Assembly (NCBI RefSeq): GCF_032678705.1
Contig: NZ_JAVTSS010000002.1
Span: 1,302,001 to 1,366,000, forward strand
Source of the DNA: Pedobacter frigiditerrae
Lineage (GTDB): Bacteria > Bacteroidota > Bacteroidia > Sphingobacteriales > Sphingobacteriaceae
Reading direction: 5' to 3'
Length of the DNA: 64,000 nucleotides
In this document: positions 36,114 through 46,477 of the stretch, piece after piece
How the letters are laid out: the number at the start of each line of letters is the position of its first letter
Position numbering within the stretch: the stretch's first letter is position 1
Made by a program: the position numbers and the translations under genes
Notes under the pieces: model-generated
Told to the model about the DNA's origin: nothing
The model's input: only the letters and a program-made list of their open reading frames with translations
Database searches by the model: none

Positions 36114-38042
36114 TTAAGATGCCATTGTTTTAGTGGTGCGGCTAACCGCTAATTTTTTTACAGCGTTGATAATCGCGTTGGTATCATATCCACAAATTGC
36201 CCAAAGTTCTGGCTGTTCACCATGTTCAATAAACTCATCGGGGATACCCAATCTCACTACATTGGCTTGGTAGTTATGGTCGGCCATGAATTCTATGATG
36301 GCACTACCCATGCCACCTTGTAAACAACCATCTTCTATGGTAATGATATTTTTATAACGACTGAAAACTTCATGCAACATTGTGGCATCGAGCGGTTTAA
36401 CAAATCTTAGGTCGTAATGTGCTGGATGAATTCCTTCACTGTTCAATTCTTTACAAGCATCGACAGCAAAATTACCGACATGGCCAATTGATAAAATAGC
36501 TACATCTTCACCTTCGGAAATTTTACGCCCCTTTCCAATTTCTAGGGCTTTAAAAGGTCTTTTCCAATCTGCCATTACCCCACTACCACGTGGATAGCGA
36601 ATAGTAAATGGCCCAATATTTTCTTGTTGGGCGGTAAACATCAGGTTGCGCAATTCCTCTTCATTCATTGGAGATGCGATCACCATATTAGGTATACAGC
36701 GCATGTAAGCTAAATCATAAGCGCCATGGTGGGTTGCGCCATCAGCACCTGCTAAACCCGCTCTATCTAAACAGAAAACAACATTCAGGTTTTGTATGGC
36801 CACATCGTGGATAACTTGATCGTACGCTCTTTGCATAAAACTTGAATAGATGTTGCAAAAAGGAACTAGGCCTTGTGTAGCTAGACCAGCTGAGAAAGTT
36901 ACCGCGTGTTGCTCGGCAATACCAACATCAAATGCACGACTTGGCATGGCTTTCATCATGATATTCATTGAGGAACCAGAAGGCATGGCGGGTGTGATGC
37001 CTACAATTTTGGCATTTGCCTCGGCCAATTCAACTAAGGTGTGTCCAAATACATCTTGGTACTTTGGTGGTTGAGGTTTATCGGGAACTGATTTTTTAAT
37101 TTCACCAGTAATTTTATCAAATAAGCCAGGTGCATGCCATTTGGTTTGGTCTTTTTCCGCCAATGCGAAACCTTTACCTTTCACCGTAACACAATGCAAC
37201 AATTTTGGACCAGGTATGTCTTTTAAATCTTTTATGATACTAGCCAAACGTTTAACATCATGCCCATCTACTGGACCAAAATACCTAAAGTTTAGCGCCT
37301 CGAACATGTTGCTTTGTTTCAGCAATGTGCCTTTTATGCTTTTCTCTATTTTTTTAACGTATTTATGTGCATTAGGGCCAAGTTCCGATAGCTTGGTTAA
37401 TACATTGGATACATCATCACGGAAACGATTGTATGATTTGGAAGTGGTAATGCTGGTTAGATATTCCTTTAATGCGCCAACATTAGGGTCTATTGACATG
37501 CAGTTGTCATTCAAAACCACTAATAGGTTAGAGTTCTCTATCCCTGCATGGTTTAAACCTTCAAATGCAAGGCCTGCTGTCATTGCGCCATCACCTATTA
37601 CAGCTACGTGTTGTCTGTCTTTTTCTCCCTTATAATGTGAAGCTACAGCCATACCTAAAGCTGCAGAGATTGAGGTAGAAGAGTGACCTACACCAAAAGT
37701 ATCATATTCACTTTCGCTGATTTTAGGGAAGCCGCTTATGCCATTCAAAATTCTGTTGGTATGGAATTGCCCCCTTCTTCCAGTTAGGATCTTATGTCCA
37801 TAAGCTTGGTGGCCCACATCCCAAACCAATTTATCATAGGGTGTATTTAAGGCATAGTGCAAAGCTACCGTTAACTCTACAACGCCCAAACTGGCACCAA
37901 AATGCCCTCCATTTACACTTACCACATCAATAATGTATTGACGTAACTCTTGGCATATTTGCTCTAAATCTTGTTCGCTATACTGCTTTAAATCAGCAGG
38001 ATAATTGATAGTTGATAATAGAGGTCCGGTTTTAACTTCCAT
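36114..38042 (-). CDS. dxs: 1-deoxy-D-xylulose-5-phosphate synthase
   Basis: A 642-residue thiamine-diphosphate enzyme joining pyruvate and glyceraldehyde-3-phosphate, the first step of the MEP isoprenoid pathway. I choose the ATG at 38042 ([20 protein letters not shown]). The open frame extends to 38138, but the added residues do not match the family. Motifs are [34 protein letters not shown] with LNDNCMSI (TPP site), and the transketolase pyrimidine and C-terminal domains with [15 protein letters not shown] and [15 protein letters not shown]. It supplies undecaprenyl phosphate precursors, among other products. Confidence 0.92.
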   Translation of the reverse strand: MEVKTGPLLSTINYPADLKQYSEQDLEQICQELRQYIIDVVSVNGGHFGASLGVVELTVALHYALNTPYDKLVWDVGHQAYGHKILTGRRGQFHTNRILNGISGFPKISESEYDTFGVGHSSTSISAALGMAVASHYKGEKDRQHVAVIGDGAMTAGLAFEGLNHAGIENSNLLVVLNDNCMSIDPNVGALKEYLTSITTSKSYNRFRDDVSNVLTKLSELGPNAHKYVKKIEKSIKGTLLKQSNMFEALNFRYFGPVDGHDVKRLASIIKDLKDIPGPKLLHCVTVKGKGFALAEKDQTKWHAPGLFDKITGEIKKSVPDKPQPPKYQDVFGHTLVELAEANAKIVGITPAMPSGSSMNIMMKAMPSRAFDVGIAEQHAVTFSAGLATQGLVPFCNIYSSFMQRAYDQVIHDVAIQNLNVVFCLDRAGLAGADGATHHGAYDLAYMRCIPNMVIASPMNEEELRNLMFTAQQENIGPFTIRYPRGSGVMADWKRPFKALEIGKGRKISEGEDVAILSIGHVGNFAVDACKELNSEGIHPAHYDLRFVKPLDATMLHEVFSRYKNIITIEDGCLQGGMGSAIIEFMADHNYQANVVRLGIPDEFIEHGEQPELWAICGYDTNAIINAVKKLAVSRTTKTMAS

Positions 38043-38124
38043 GCAATAATATAAATTACAAATTACGGTATTTTGTTTTAACAATTCATTAAGAATTATT
38101 TCAAATTTATAACAAATAATCCAC

Positions 38125-38141
38125 ACTTTGAATTTCAAAGT
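38125..38141. promoter_or_regulatory. 17-bp palindrome between divergent dxs and glyA
   Basis: ACTTTGAA and TTCAAAGT form a perfect inverted repeat around one T. It is 84 bases upstream of the dxs start and 131 upstream of glyA. The partial word TTTCAAAG occurs again at about 38152-38160. It could be an operator shared by both genes. No clear TAnnTTTG box was found. Confidence 0.3.
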
Positions 38142-38272
38142 ATGATATTTCTATTTCAAAGCCTATTTATGTTTAAACTCATTATATTGGAAAATCTGCA
38201 CAACTAATGTCTATTGCATTCATAGAATTATTAATAAAATAGCTATTTTTACCAAAAAAACACTTTCCCATA

Positions 38273-39544
38273 ATGAAAAGAGATACTTTAATTTTTGATT
38301 TAATCGACAAGGAACTAAACAGACAAGAGCATGGTCTAGAGCTTATTGCATCAGAAAATTTTGTGAGCAAACAAGTGATGGAGGCAGCTGGTTCAGTATT
38401 AACGAATAAATATGCTGAAGGTTTGCCTGGGAAACGTTATTATGGCGGTTGTCAGGTTGTTGATGAGATTGAGAATTTAGCGATTGAAAGGGCGAAGAAG
38501 CTTTTTGGTGCAGCATGGGTAAATGTTCAACCACATTCTGGTGCACAAGCAAATGCTGCTGTGATGTTAGCAGTTATTCAGCCTGGAGATAAAATATTAG
38601 GTTTTGACCTTTCACATGGTGGACACTTAACACATGGCTCTCCGGTAAACTTTTCTGGTAAGTTATATCAACCACATTTTTATGGGGTTAAAAAAGAAGA
38701 TGGTTTAATAGATTATGCTAAATTAGAAGAGGTTGCATTGGCTGAAAAACCAAAATTGATCATTTGTGGTGCATCGGCCTATTCTAGAGAATGGGATTAT
38801 GCTTTCATCCGCAAGGTAGCGGATCAAATTGGAGCTTTAGTTTTAGCTGATATTTCTCACCCAGCTGGTTTCATCGCAAAAGGTTTATTGGCAAATCCTC
38901 TTCCTCATTGTCATATTGTAACTACTACAACTCATAAAACTTTACGTGGACCACGTGGTGGAATGATCATGATGGGACAAGATTTTGAAAATCCTTGGGG
39001 CTTAAAAACACCAAAAGGCGAAATCAGAATGATGTCGGCTTTGCTAGATATGGCAGTATTTCCGGGTACGCAAGGTGGTCCATTAGAACATATTATCGCA
39101 GCTAAAGCAATTGCTTTTGGTGAAGCTTTAACTGATGATTATTTAACTTATATTAAACAAGTAGGTGCTAATGCACAGGCAATGGCCAAGGCATTTGTTG
39201 CTAAAGGTTACGGAATTATTTCTGGTGGAACAGATAACCACTTGATGTTAATTGATTTAAGAAACAAAAATATAACTGGTAAAGTAGCAGAGGCTGCGTT
39301 AGAAAAAGCTGAAATAACCGTAAATAAAAATATGGTTCCTTTTGACGACAAATCTCCATTTGTTACTTCGGGAATGCGTGTAGGAACAGCGGCAATAACC
39401 TCTAGAGGTTTTAAAGAAACTGAAATGCAACAAATTGTTGATTTGATTGATGAAGTTTTAACAAATCCGGAAGATGAAAGTAACTTGCAAAGTGTAAAAG
39501 CTAAAGTTGAGGCTCTTGTAAGCCGTTTTCCGCTTTATAAATAG
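38273..39544 (+). CDS. glyA: Serine hydroxymethyltransferase
   Basis: A 423-residue PLP enzyme interconverting serine and glycine with tetrahydrofolate. [20 protein letters not shown] starts the family signature, [14 protein letters not shown] follows, and [14 protein letters not shown] contains the PLP lysine K222. [20 protein letters not shown] is also standard. A histidine kinase gene starts only 10 bases after its stop, so the two may be co-transcribed. Confidence 0.95.
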   Translation: MKRDTLIFDLIDKELNRQEHGLELIASENFVSKQVMEAAGSVLTNKYAEGLPGKRYYGGCQVVDEIENLAIERAKKLFGAAWVNVQPHSGAQANAAVMLAVIQPGDKILGFDLSHGGHLTHGSPVNFSGKLYQPHFYGVKKEDGLIDYAKLEEVALAEKPKLIICGASAYSREWDYAFIRKVADQIGALVLADISHPAGFIAKGLLANPLPHCHIVTTTTHKTLRGPRGGMIMMGQDFENPWGLKTPKGEIRMMSALLDMAVFPGTQGGPLEHIIAAKAIAFGEALTDDYLTYIKQVGANAQAMAKAFVAKGYGIISGGTDNHLMLIDLRNKNITGKVAEAALEKAEITVNKNMVPFDDKSPFVTSGMRVGTAAITSRGFKETEMQQIVDLIDEVLTNPEDESNLQSVKAKVEALVSRFPLYK

Positions 39545-39554
39545 ATCATACTAA

Positions 39555-42326
39555 ATGTTTAAGAGTCCTAGTGTTTCTCCTGAATATGAAAAACAACGTC
39601 TTTCGGCATTGTATTCTTATGATATTTTAGGAGAAGCACTTGAGGATGAATTAGACAATCTTGTAAAGTTAGCTGCTCAAATTGCTAACGTGCCAATGGC
39701 CTATATTTCCTTTGTTGATAGGGAAAATATTATCCTAAAATCAGCTTTTGGGATTGGATCTGAATACAAAATCATACCTAGAAATGTAACTGTTTGTCAG
39801 CATACGATGATGTTAGACAAAATTTTCTTGGTGCCTGATGTTTCCTTAGATGCCGAACTATCTACAAATTCGATGTTGTCCTTAAACAATGGAATTCAGT
39901 TTTATGCAAGCGCACCCTTAAAAGATGCAGATGGTTTTGAATTGGGTTGTTTGGTTTTATTAGACAATGTTGCCAGGAACCTAACAGAAAATCAAATAGA
40001 AGCGCTAGAAACGCTTGCGGTACAGGTTGTTGCGCAATTAGCTTTAAAAAGGAAAAATGCGCAACTCATAGCTCAAACTCAACGCTATGATGAGTTTATA
40101 GATATTTTTACGGTTTCACCAGAAATCCATTGTATTTTAGATAGAAATGGGGCTATCCTTTTTATAAATGATGCCGTGACGCCTATGCTACAGTATTCTG
40201 TAAACGAGGTAACTGGCAAAGATATATGGAACTATTGCTATAGAGATGATATTGACAGGATAGTTTATGCCATAGAAAGAGGGCTTAGAAATAAAGAGAA
40301 ACAGTTTAGGTTAGACTTTAGATTGGTTAGCAAAACTGGTGAGGTGAAATGGATTAGTTGGGGAATGGTTGCCAAAGAGCAAAGATGGTATTGTTATGGC
40401 AGGGACATAAGTGAAGCGAAAAAAGTAGAGCAAGAATTAACAAAACTATCGTTTGTTGCTAGCAAAGTAAATAACGGTGTTGTAATTAATGACCCACAGA
40501 ATAATGTAATGTGGGTTAACGATGCATTCGAAAAAATTACAGGATTTAATTTAGAAGACTTAAAAGGTAAACCCCTAGGCGATTTGATTAGTGGACCAGA
40601 AACAGATTGGTCGCTGATTGAAAATGCCAGAACTTTAACAAGGCAAAAACAATCATTTACAGTTGATATTTTAGCTTACAGAAAGGACAAACAAAAAATA
40701 TGGTTGTCTATTTACAATACGGTTGTTTTAGATATAGATGGTAAGGTAGAAACAGAAGTTGAAATTATTATTGACATTACCGAAAAGAAAAAGGCTGAAG
40801 AAGAACTTCAAATTTTGTCTCTTGTAGCGAGTAAAACAGATACAGGAGTTGCCATTACTAACGAAAGAGGTGAAATTACCTGGGTAAATGAAGCTTTGGA
40901 GAACTTGGTGGGTTATTCCTTAGATGAACTTTCTGGCAGCATGTTGGGAGACTTGCTTTCTTCTTCAGAAACCGACAAAGAAGTAATTGTTAACGCTAGA
41001 GAAAAAGCCCTAAACAAACAAGCTTATACCATTGAAGTTCTAGCTCATAAAAAGGACAAAACGCCAATTTGGCTGTCAGTGGCCAATACACCTATTATAA
41101 ATGCAATAGGTCAGCTAGAAAGACAGGTTGAACTTATTTACGATATCACCAAACGTAAACAAATTGAAAAAGAGATGCTCGAATCTCGTGAGCAAGCTTT
41201 ACAATTAAGTGAAGCAAAAGAGATGTTCCTTTCGGTGATGAGTCACGAGATACGAACGCCATTAAATGCAGTTATCGGCATGACACATTTGTTGTTGGAT
41301 AATAACCCAAAAGCATCTCAAATCAATGATTTGAATATCTTAAAGTTTTCTGGCGAAAACTTATTAAACATCATCAATGATATATTAGATTTTACCAAGA
41401 TTGAGACAGGGAACCTTCAATTAGAGTCGTCACCTTTTGATTTGCATTCGCTCAGCGTTGATATAATTAATTCATTGCAAATGAGTGCGGGTAAAAGAGG
41501 TAATCTTTTAAACCTATTTTATGACGATACTATACCAGAGCAATTATTAGGGGATAAAACGAGACTATACCAAGTTATTATTAATTTAATAGGCAATGCC
41601 ATTAAGTTTACTGAAAATGGAAAAATAGACTTAGTTATTACGGTTAAAGGAAAAACCGATAACGAAGTAACCATTTATTTCGAAATAAAAGATACTGGTA
41701 TTGGAATTCCGAAAGATAAACAGTCTTACATCTTTGAGACTTTTACTCAAGCTAGAGCTGATATATCAAGAAAATATGGTGGTACGGGCTTAGGACTGGC
41801 CATTACCAAAAAACTTCTAAAGCTATACAATTCAGAAATCAATGTTGAAAGTACGGAAGGTAAGGGCACCATATTTTCTTTTGCAATTAAATTCAATCTA
41901 CTTTCAGACTCCTATGTAGCTACCAAACAAGCCAGCTCTACAACTGTGTTTACAGGCAAAAAGATTTTAGTTGTTGATGACAATGAGGTAAACATCCTTA
42001 TTGCTAAGCGATTTTTAACGAAATGGGGATTAATTATTGACTTTGCCACCAATGGCGAGGAAGCTATAAATAAGGTAGTGAATAACATTTATGACCTTAT
42101 TTTTATGGATATCAGAATGCCTGGAATTGATGGTTTTGATACCACTAGAATCATCCGAGAAATTCAAGGTGATTATTTTAAAACAGTACCAATTATAGCA
42201 CTTACGGCATCTACGCTCCATAATGAAAATATGAAGTTTAAAGAATCAGGTATGAATGGACACATATTAAAGCCATTTAATCCGGATGAAATTAAGGAAG
42301 TATTGACGAATTACTTTAAGGGGTAG
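39555..42326 (+). CDS. GAF-PAS hybrid histidine kinase
   Basis: A 923-residue cytoplasmic sensor with no membrane segment. Domain order: GAF (about 20-165), three PAS domains (about 180-290, 300-415, 425-540), HisKA with FLSVMSHEIRTPLNAVIG and phospho-acceptor H564, HATPase_c with DTGIGIPKDKQSYIFETF and GGTGLGLAI, and a C-terminal receiver with ILVVDDNEVN and phospho-acceptor D852 in FMDIRMPGIDG. The second and third PAS domains are close copies, suggesting internal duplication. The ligand is unknown. No DNA-binding partner lies adjacent. It starts 10 bases after glyA. Confidence 0.9.
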   Translation: MFKSPSVSPEYEKQRLSALYSYDILGEALEDELDNLVKLAAQIANVPMAYISFVDRENIILKSAFGIGSEYKIIPRNVTVCQHTMMLDKIFLVPDVSLDAELSTNSMLSLNNGIQFYASAPLKDADGFELGCLVLLDNVARNLTENQIEALETLAVQVVAQLALKRKNAQLIAQTQRYDEFIDIFTVSPEIHCILDRNGAILFINDAVTPMLQYSVNEVTGKDIWNYCYRDDIDRIVYAIERGLRNKEKQFRLDFRLVSKTGEVKWISWGMVAKEQRWYCYGRDISEAKKVEQELTKLSFVASKVNNGVVINDPQNNVMWVNDAFEKITGFNLEDLKGKPLGDLISGPETDWSLIENARTLTRQKQSFTVDILAYRKDKQKIWLSIYNTVVLDIDGKVETEVEIIIDITEKKKAEEELQILSLVASKTDTGVAITNERGEITWVNEALENLVGYSLDELSGSMLGDLLSSSETDKEVIVNAREKALNKQAYTIEVLAHKKDKTPIWLSVANTPIINAIGQLERQVELIYDITKRKQIEKEMLESREQALQLSEAKEMFLSVMSHEIRTPLNAVIGMTHLLLDNNPKASQINDLNILKFSGENLLNIINDILDFTKIETGNLQLESSPFDLHSLSVDIINSLQMSAGKRGNLLNLFYDDTIPEQLLGDKTRLYQVIINLIGNAIKFTENGKIDLVITVKGKTDNEVTIYFEIKDTGIGIPKDKQSYIFETFTQARADISRKYGGTGLGLAITKKLLKLYNSEINVESTEGKGTIFSFAIKFNLLSDSYVATKQASSTTVFTGKKILVVDDNEVNILIAKRFLTKWGLIIDFATNGEEAINKVVNNIYDLIFMDIRMPGIDGFDTTRIIREIQGDYFKTVPIIALTASTLHNENMKFKESGMNGHILKPFNPDEIKEVLTNYFKG

Positions 42327-42405
42327 AGGCGTGGTGGCGTTTGGGATGTTTAGAGGGTTAGGGTTTAGCGGTTAGGGGACATTGATCAAAATGGCCGAAA
42401 AAGTA

Positions 42406-42439
42406 AAGGGCCGATACTTCAGAAGAAATATCGACCCTT
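42406..42439. terminator. Bidirectional terminator-like hairpin
   Basis: AAGGGCCGATA (42406-42416) pairs with TATCGACCCTT (42429-42439), with one mismatch and a 12-base loop. It lies between the convergent ends of the hybrid kinase gene and the lipoprotein gene. No long T-run follows. Confidence 0.5.
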
Positions 42440-42512
42440 ACCATCTAAATTAACGCTCTCGAATAAATAAACGAATAACGCAGAATAAAGTTTTTAAAAA
42501 GTTTAAATATTT

Positions 42513-43898
42513 TTAATTATTCTCGTAACACCCTAATTCTGAGGGAAATATTCTTGATTTATTGTTTAGGTCTTTGTTTAAATAGCTTCCAAAATATGCA
42601 TCAGTACTTAAGTTATAACCTTTATTGTTAGCTGGGCTAGTTGCATTTAGTTTAAAGTTTCCCTTCTCTACATTAATAAATGAGGGATCAGCATTTGAGA
42701 TATTCCCATTTAGGTCATAGGCAGTAACCGTATTTTTTAAAAGGTTATTTTTTATGTTCGAAGTTAGTATTGTGTTGGACAATTTTTTGTCAATCATCAA
42801 CTCATCTTTTAAGTTTCCCCAGATGATATTGTTTAAAAGGTCTACTGAAAGATTTGAGGCTTGGCTACTACTTATATAATCTGATAAATAAACCGCTGGT
42901 GTTTTACGAGCAAAATTAATGTTATACCCAGCAAAAGTATTCTGTTTCAAGTTATACCTACCGCCACCAACTCCGTAAAGTAAATATTGCCCGCAGTTAA
43001 AAAATAAATTATTAAAAGCTGCTAATTCTGTTTGATAACCTAAAAAACCAACAACTTCCATGTTTTTAATGATGCTGTTAGTTAGTAGCAATTTTGGTTT
43101 GTTGTTTAATGATAAAGAATCTACCGTAATACCAGCAATTCCATTTTTAATAATAGCATAATTGATATGAGAATCCTTACTATCGGGATAAAAATGTAAA
43201 CCATTCCACTGACCTGTTTCGTCTTTGTAAAGTTTTTCTAATCTATCACTAGCAAATAAAATAGTATCTGTTTTAGTTCCTATGGCAGTTAAAGTTCCTT
43301 TAATGCTCATGGTAGCATTTCCATGGAATAGAATTCTTGTGCCTGGAGCAATGGTTAAATTGGCATCTTTACCAACAGTTACCGATTTATAGATGATGTA
43401 AGGCAATTTGCTATTCCATACCGTATTTGTTTGAATGGTACTACCATTTACAAAGTTTGCATTTTGCCCGTAAGCTACCAAAGGGATGTTTTGTTTTTTG
43501 CCATTGAAGGAAAATAGAATAGAATCCTCTACGATGAAGGGTAAATTTTGTATGGTTGGATTGATATTTACCTTCACAAAAACATTGATGGAATCATTCC
43601 CATTAATTTTTAGTTCGGTTGTTTCAGCAGTTGCAATGCCATTAATATTTAAGCTGTAGGCTGATGCATTTCCTCCGCTTAACTTTATGCTGTTGATGAT
43701 TATAGCTTTGGAGTTAGGATTATAAATTTTTAATCTCCTACTACTAGAACCTATTGCTGTAAAAACTGTATCGAACAAAACGCTATCGGTTGAAAAAGCA
43801 ATTTTTGCATCCACATCAAATGTAATATCTTCATCCTTATTGCAAGCTGCAAAAAGGAAAGAGAAGATTATACCTAAGAAAAGTAGTTTTAATCGCAT
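42513..43898 (-). CDS. Secreted lipoprotein, probable parallel beta-helix
   Basis: A 461-residue protein with a lipoprotein signal peptide (MRLKLLFLGIIFSFLFAAC), with Cys at position 19 and acidic residues right after it, suited to surface export in Bacteroidota. The first 150 residues resemble an immunoglobulin-like beta-sandwich domain (FDTVFTAIGSSSRRLKIYNP). The middle has repeated short strands with ladder-like Asn, such as NYAIIKNGIAGI, LLLTNSIIKNM and LAAFNNLFFNCGQ, as in right-handed beta-helix proteins. Function unknown. It ends four bases before the ComF-like gene's stop and probably shares its transcript. Confidence 0.75.
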   Translation of the reverse strand: MRLKLLFLGIIFSFLFAACNKDEDITFDVDAKIAFSTDSVLFDTVFTAIGSSSRRLKIYNPNSKAIIINSIKLSGGNASAYSLNINGIATAETTELKINGNDSINVFVKVNINPTIQNLPFIVEDSILFSFNGKKQNIPLVAYGQNANFVNGSTIQTNTVWNSKLPYIIYKSVTVGKDANLTIAPGTRILFHGNATMSIKGTLTAIGTKTDTILFASDRLEKLYKDETGQWNGLHFYPDSKDSHINYAIIKNGIAGITVDSLSLNNKPKLLLTNSIIKNMEVVGFLGYQTELAAFNNLFFNCGQYLLYGVGGGRYNLKQNTFAGYNINFARKTPAVYLSDYISSSQASNLSVDLLNNIIWGNLKDELMIDKKLSNTILTSNIKNNLLKNTVTAYDLNGNISNADPSFINVEKGNFKLNATSPANNKGYNLSTDAYFGSYLNKDLNNKSRIFPSELGCYENN

Positions 43899-43901
43899 AT
43901 A

Positions 43902-44600
43902 TTATTCTGCAAAAGCAATTGCTGCTATACTTAATTTTTTTATTCCAGCACTCAATAATGTATTTCCACAAGCTTCTAATGTTGCGCCAGTTGTAATTAC
44001 ATCATCAATTAATAAAACGTGCAAATTTTCTAATTGTTCTTTATTGTTGATTTTAAAAACAGATTGCATGTTTTCATATCGAGTGTATCTTGCTTTTTTG
44101 GTTTGGCTTTCGGTAGATTTATCTCTAAGCAAATGGCTTGTACTTACTGGAATATCTAATACTTTGGAAATGCCATTGACAATAAACTCACTTTGGTTAT
44201 AACCTCTTATTCTTTCTTTTTTAGGGTGTAAGGGGACAGGAATAATTAAGTCTACATCCTCGTACTGGCTTCCTAATTTTATTCTATCACCTAATAAATT
44301 TCCAAGTTTAACTCCAACATCAGTTTGGCTTTTATACTTTAAACTGTGCATTAGATTTTGAACCTTTGTTCCTTTTCTAAAGTACAACATTGCCATTGCG
44401 GCATTTATAGGTAGCCTTCCCCAAAGTTGTTTGGCTACTCGATTGTCTGCGTGAAGATGATAATCTGTATAAGGTAAATCATAAAGACATTTGGTGCAAA
44501 TTTCTTTTTCTCCGTAGTATAAATGTGTGCCACAAGCATTACAAAGCTCAGGAAAAAGCAATTCTATCATGTCTGTAGCTAAACGTTTTACGGCAATCAT
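43902..44600 (-). CDS. ComF family phosphoribosyltransferase-like protein
   Basis: A 232-residue protein. The N-terminal zinc-finger-like cysteines are CNACGTHLYYGEKEICTKC, and the phosphoribosyltransferase signature VLLIDDVITTGATLEACG lies near residue 185. ComF proteins are needed for DNA uptake in competent bacteria, but many Bacteroidota carry this gene without known competence, so the role here is uncertain. The lipoprotein gene follows three bases downstream. Confidence 0.88.
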   Translation of the reverse strand: MIAVKRLATDMIELLFPELCNACGTHLYYGEKEICTKCLYDLPYTDYHLHADNRVAKQLWGRLPINAAMAMLYFRKGTKVQNLMHSLKYKSQTDVGVKLGNLLGDRIKLGSQYEDVDLIIPVPLHPKKERIRGYNQSEFIVNGISKVLDIPVSTSHLLRDKSTESQTKKARYTRYENMQSVFKINNKEQLENLHVLLIDDVITTGATLEACGNTLLSAGIKKLSIAAIAFAE

Positions 44601-44802
44601 AATTCAATTTAGTGAATTTCTCTAGAAAAAGAGAAATTGATGTAAAATGGAAGAAGTAAGATGGAAGATGGATTTGAGAAATAGGGAACGGGGAAGATGT
44701 AAAATGGAAGATGGATTTTGGGATTTTGAGAAATAGGGAATAGGGAATAGGAAAATCTGAGATTGAAGAGGGAACTGCAAATTGTCAATTGATAACTGCC
44801 AA
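44601..44802. other. Purine-rich spacer with imperfect direct repeats
   Basis: The plus strand from about 44645 to 44760 is almost all A and G and repeats the words AAGATGGATTT and GAGAAATAGGGAA two to three times. No gene, terminator or promoter is evident. Confidence 0.5.
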
Positions 44803-45861
44803 CTAATTTCCTGCGGTTTCTTTTACTGCTAATTGTCCGCAGGCGGCGTCTATATCTTTGCCACGGCTTCGCCTGATGTTTGTATTTACTCCGTTTTTAC
44901 GTAGATAGTCTGCAAAGGCATCAATTTTATCGCCTTCTGCATTAATAAAATCTGCAAACTGAATTGGGTTATATTCGATTAAGTTTACCTTACAAGGAAC
45001 GTGTTTGCAGAATTTAACCAATTCCATGGCGTCTTGAATTTCATCATTGAAATTATTGAAAACAATGTATTCGTAAGTAACAGGGTTTTTCGTTTTCTGG
45101 AAATAATATTTTAAAGCCTCGGCTAATGCTTTTAAGGAATTATGCTCAGTAATTGGCATAATTTCGTGGCGTTTAATGTCATTAGCTGCGTGCAGGGAAA
45201 GTGCTAAATTAAATTTAGCGCCATCGTCACCTAATTTTTTAATCATTTTTGCGATGCCAGCCGTAGAAACAGTAATACGTTTATACGACATATTTAAACC
45301 ATCTGGAGCTGTAATTCTTTCAATTGATTTAAGCACATTAGCATAGTTCAATAATGGCTCGCCCATCCCCATGTAAACAATGTTCGATAAAGGGATATTA
45401 TAGTTTTTCTTTGCTTGTTGGTCAATTAAAACTACTTGGTCGTAAATTTCATCCGCGTTGAGGTTTCGCTTACGGTCCATATAACCCGTAGCGCAAAACT
45501 TGCAGGTTAAACTGCAGCCAACTTGAGAACTTACACAAGCGGTCATTCTTTCTTCTGTTGGAATTAAAACACCTTCGACAATGTTGCCATCATATAAACG
45601 GAAAGCATTTTTAATGGTATGGTCGTTACTAAATTGAGCACTATTTATTTCAACAACGTTGATGCTATAGTTATCATCTAATTTTTTGCGTAGGTCTTTA
45701 GATAGGTTACTCATCTCCTCAAAACTACGAGCAGATTTTTCCCAAAGCCATTGATATACTTGTTTTGCACGATAAGCTGGCTCTTTCATTTCAGTGAAAT
45801 GTTGTTGCAGGCTTGGCAAATCCAAGGAACGGATGTCTATTTTTTTTGTTGATGTTAACAT
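44803..45861 (-). CDS. rlmN: 23S rRNA (adenine2503-C2)-methyltransferase RlmN
   Basis: A 352-residue radical SAM methyltransferase acting on A2503 of 23S rRNA and on A37 of some tRNAs. The cluster motif is C116-x3-C120-x2-C123 in VGCSLTCKFCATGY. NIVYMGMGEPLLNY and RITVSTAGIA follow, and the catalytic C-terminal Cys is C341 in DIDAACGQL. The start codon directly abuts the stop of the upstream toxin-like gene with no spacer, which suggests the two genes share a transcript and may be translationally coupled. Confidence 0.93.
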   Translation of the reverse strand: MLTSTKKIDIRSLDLPSLQQHFTEMKEPAYRAKQVYQWLWEKSARSFEEMSNLSKDLRKKLDDNYSINVVEINSAQFSNDHTIKNAFRLYDGNIVEGVLIPTEERMTACVSSQVGCSLTCKFCATGYMDRKRNLNADEIYDQVVLIDQQAKKNYNIPLSNIVYMGMGEPLLNYANVLKSIERITAPDGLNMSYKRITVSTAGIAKMIKKLGDDGAKFNLALSLHAANDIKRHEIMPITEHNSLKALAEALKYYFQKTKNPVTYEYIVFNNFNDEIQDAMELVKFCKHVPCKVNLIEYNPIQFADFINAEGDKIDAFADYLRKNGVNTNIRRSRGKDIDAACGQLAVKETAGN

Positions 45862-46143
45862 TTATTTATCGCCATAATGACCTAAAGCCGAGATAATAAA
45901 AACAGTAACGATATTTTCTTCAACTTTGTAAATTAATCTATCTTTTGAATTTATCTTTCTAGACCAAATGCCTGAAAGGTTATGCTTTAAAGCTTCTGGG
46001 TTCCCAATTCCTGTAGTTGGATGAATTTTTAATTCATCATAAATTTGGTTTATTCTTTTGATAGTTCCCTTATCTCCAGCTTTATAATGTCGTTTAAGGT
46101 CCTTTTCCGCTCTTGCTTCTAAAACTATAGTATATTTTCCCAT
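45862..46143 (-). CDS. RelE/YoeB (Txe)-type toxin
   Basis: A 93-residue basic protein of the ParE/RelE superfamily, closest in layout to Txe/YoeB ribosome-dependent mRNA interferases. Recognisable parts are KYTIVLEARAEKDLKRHYKAG, the segment GIGNPEALKHNLSGIWSRKI, RLIYKVEENIVTVFIISALG and the C-terminal HYGDK. The Asp before RL replaces the His found in YoeB. Its start overlaps the upstream antitoxin-like gene by 19 bases, the classic order of antitoxin before toxin. The rlmN start follows its stop directly. Confidence 0.85.
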   Translation of the reverse strand: MGKYTIVLEARAEKDLKRHYKAGDKGTIKRINQIYDELKIHPTTGIGNPEALKHNLSGIWSRKINSKDRLIYKVEENIVTVFIISALGHYGDK

Positions 46144-46358
46144 AAAGATTTTGATGGGTCCATTGTTTTAAAATTTCCTTCTTTGATAGATTTTTCTGCA
46201 CGTTCTACAGTTTCTACCAAATCCTTGCCATACAGCTCAATTGTTTTTTCCCTTTCAGAAAGTTCTTTCTTTTCGAAAGGAACTTTTAAAGCTTTTGCAA
46301 CAGCTTTTAAGGCCGCTAATTGCTCTTTGTTCTCAGGATGCATAATTAATGTTTCCAT
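46125..46358 (-). CDS. Antitoxin-like protein (DUF2683 type)
   Basis: From the ATG at 46358 it encodes 77 residues beginning METLIMHPENKEQLAALKAV; a TTG at 46379 is less likely. It is highly charged, with AVAKALKVPFEKK and ERAEKSIKEGNFKTMDPSKS, as in small Bacteroidota antitoxins next to Txe/YoeB toxins. No DNA-binding motif is certain. It overlaps the toxin gene by 19 bases, so synthesis is probably coupled. The pairing is supported by order and overlap; the family label is by recognition. Confidence 0.75.
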   Translation of the reverse strand: METLIMHPENKEQLAALKAVAKALKVPFEKKELSEREKTIELYGKDLVETVERAEKSIKEGNFKTMDPSKSLWENIL

Positions 46359-46477
46359 AGGAGTTTTCTCTAATAACAAAAATATAATACAAAGGTAGTT
46401 AAAAAGCTTGAAGCTAAGAAGGTTGAAGGCAGAAGATGAAATTATCTTGATACTCGATACTGACTACTCGATACTTA

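Noticed and set aside
37141..37635. 164-residue plus-strand open frame opposite dxs
   Set aside because: A shadow of dxs; dxs motifs on the minus strand explain the region fully.
43840..44202. 120-residue plus-strand open frame
   Set aside because: It lies antisense to the ComF-like and lipoprotein genes, both of which have clear motifs.
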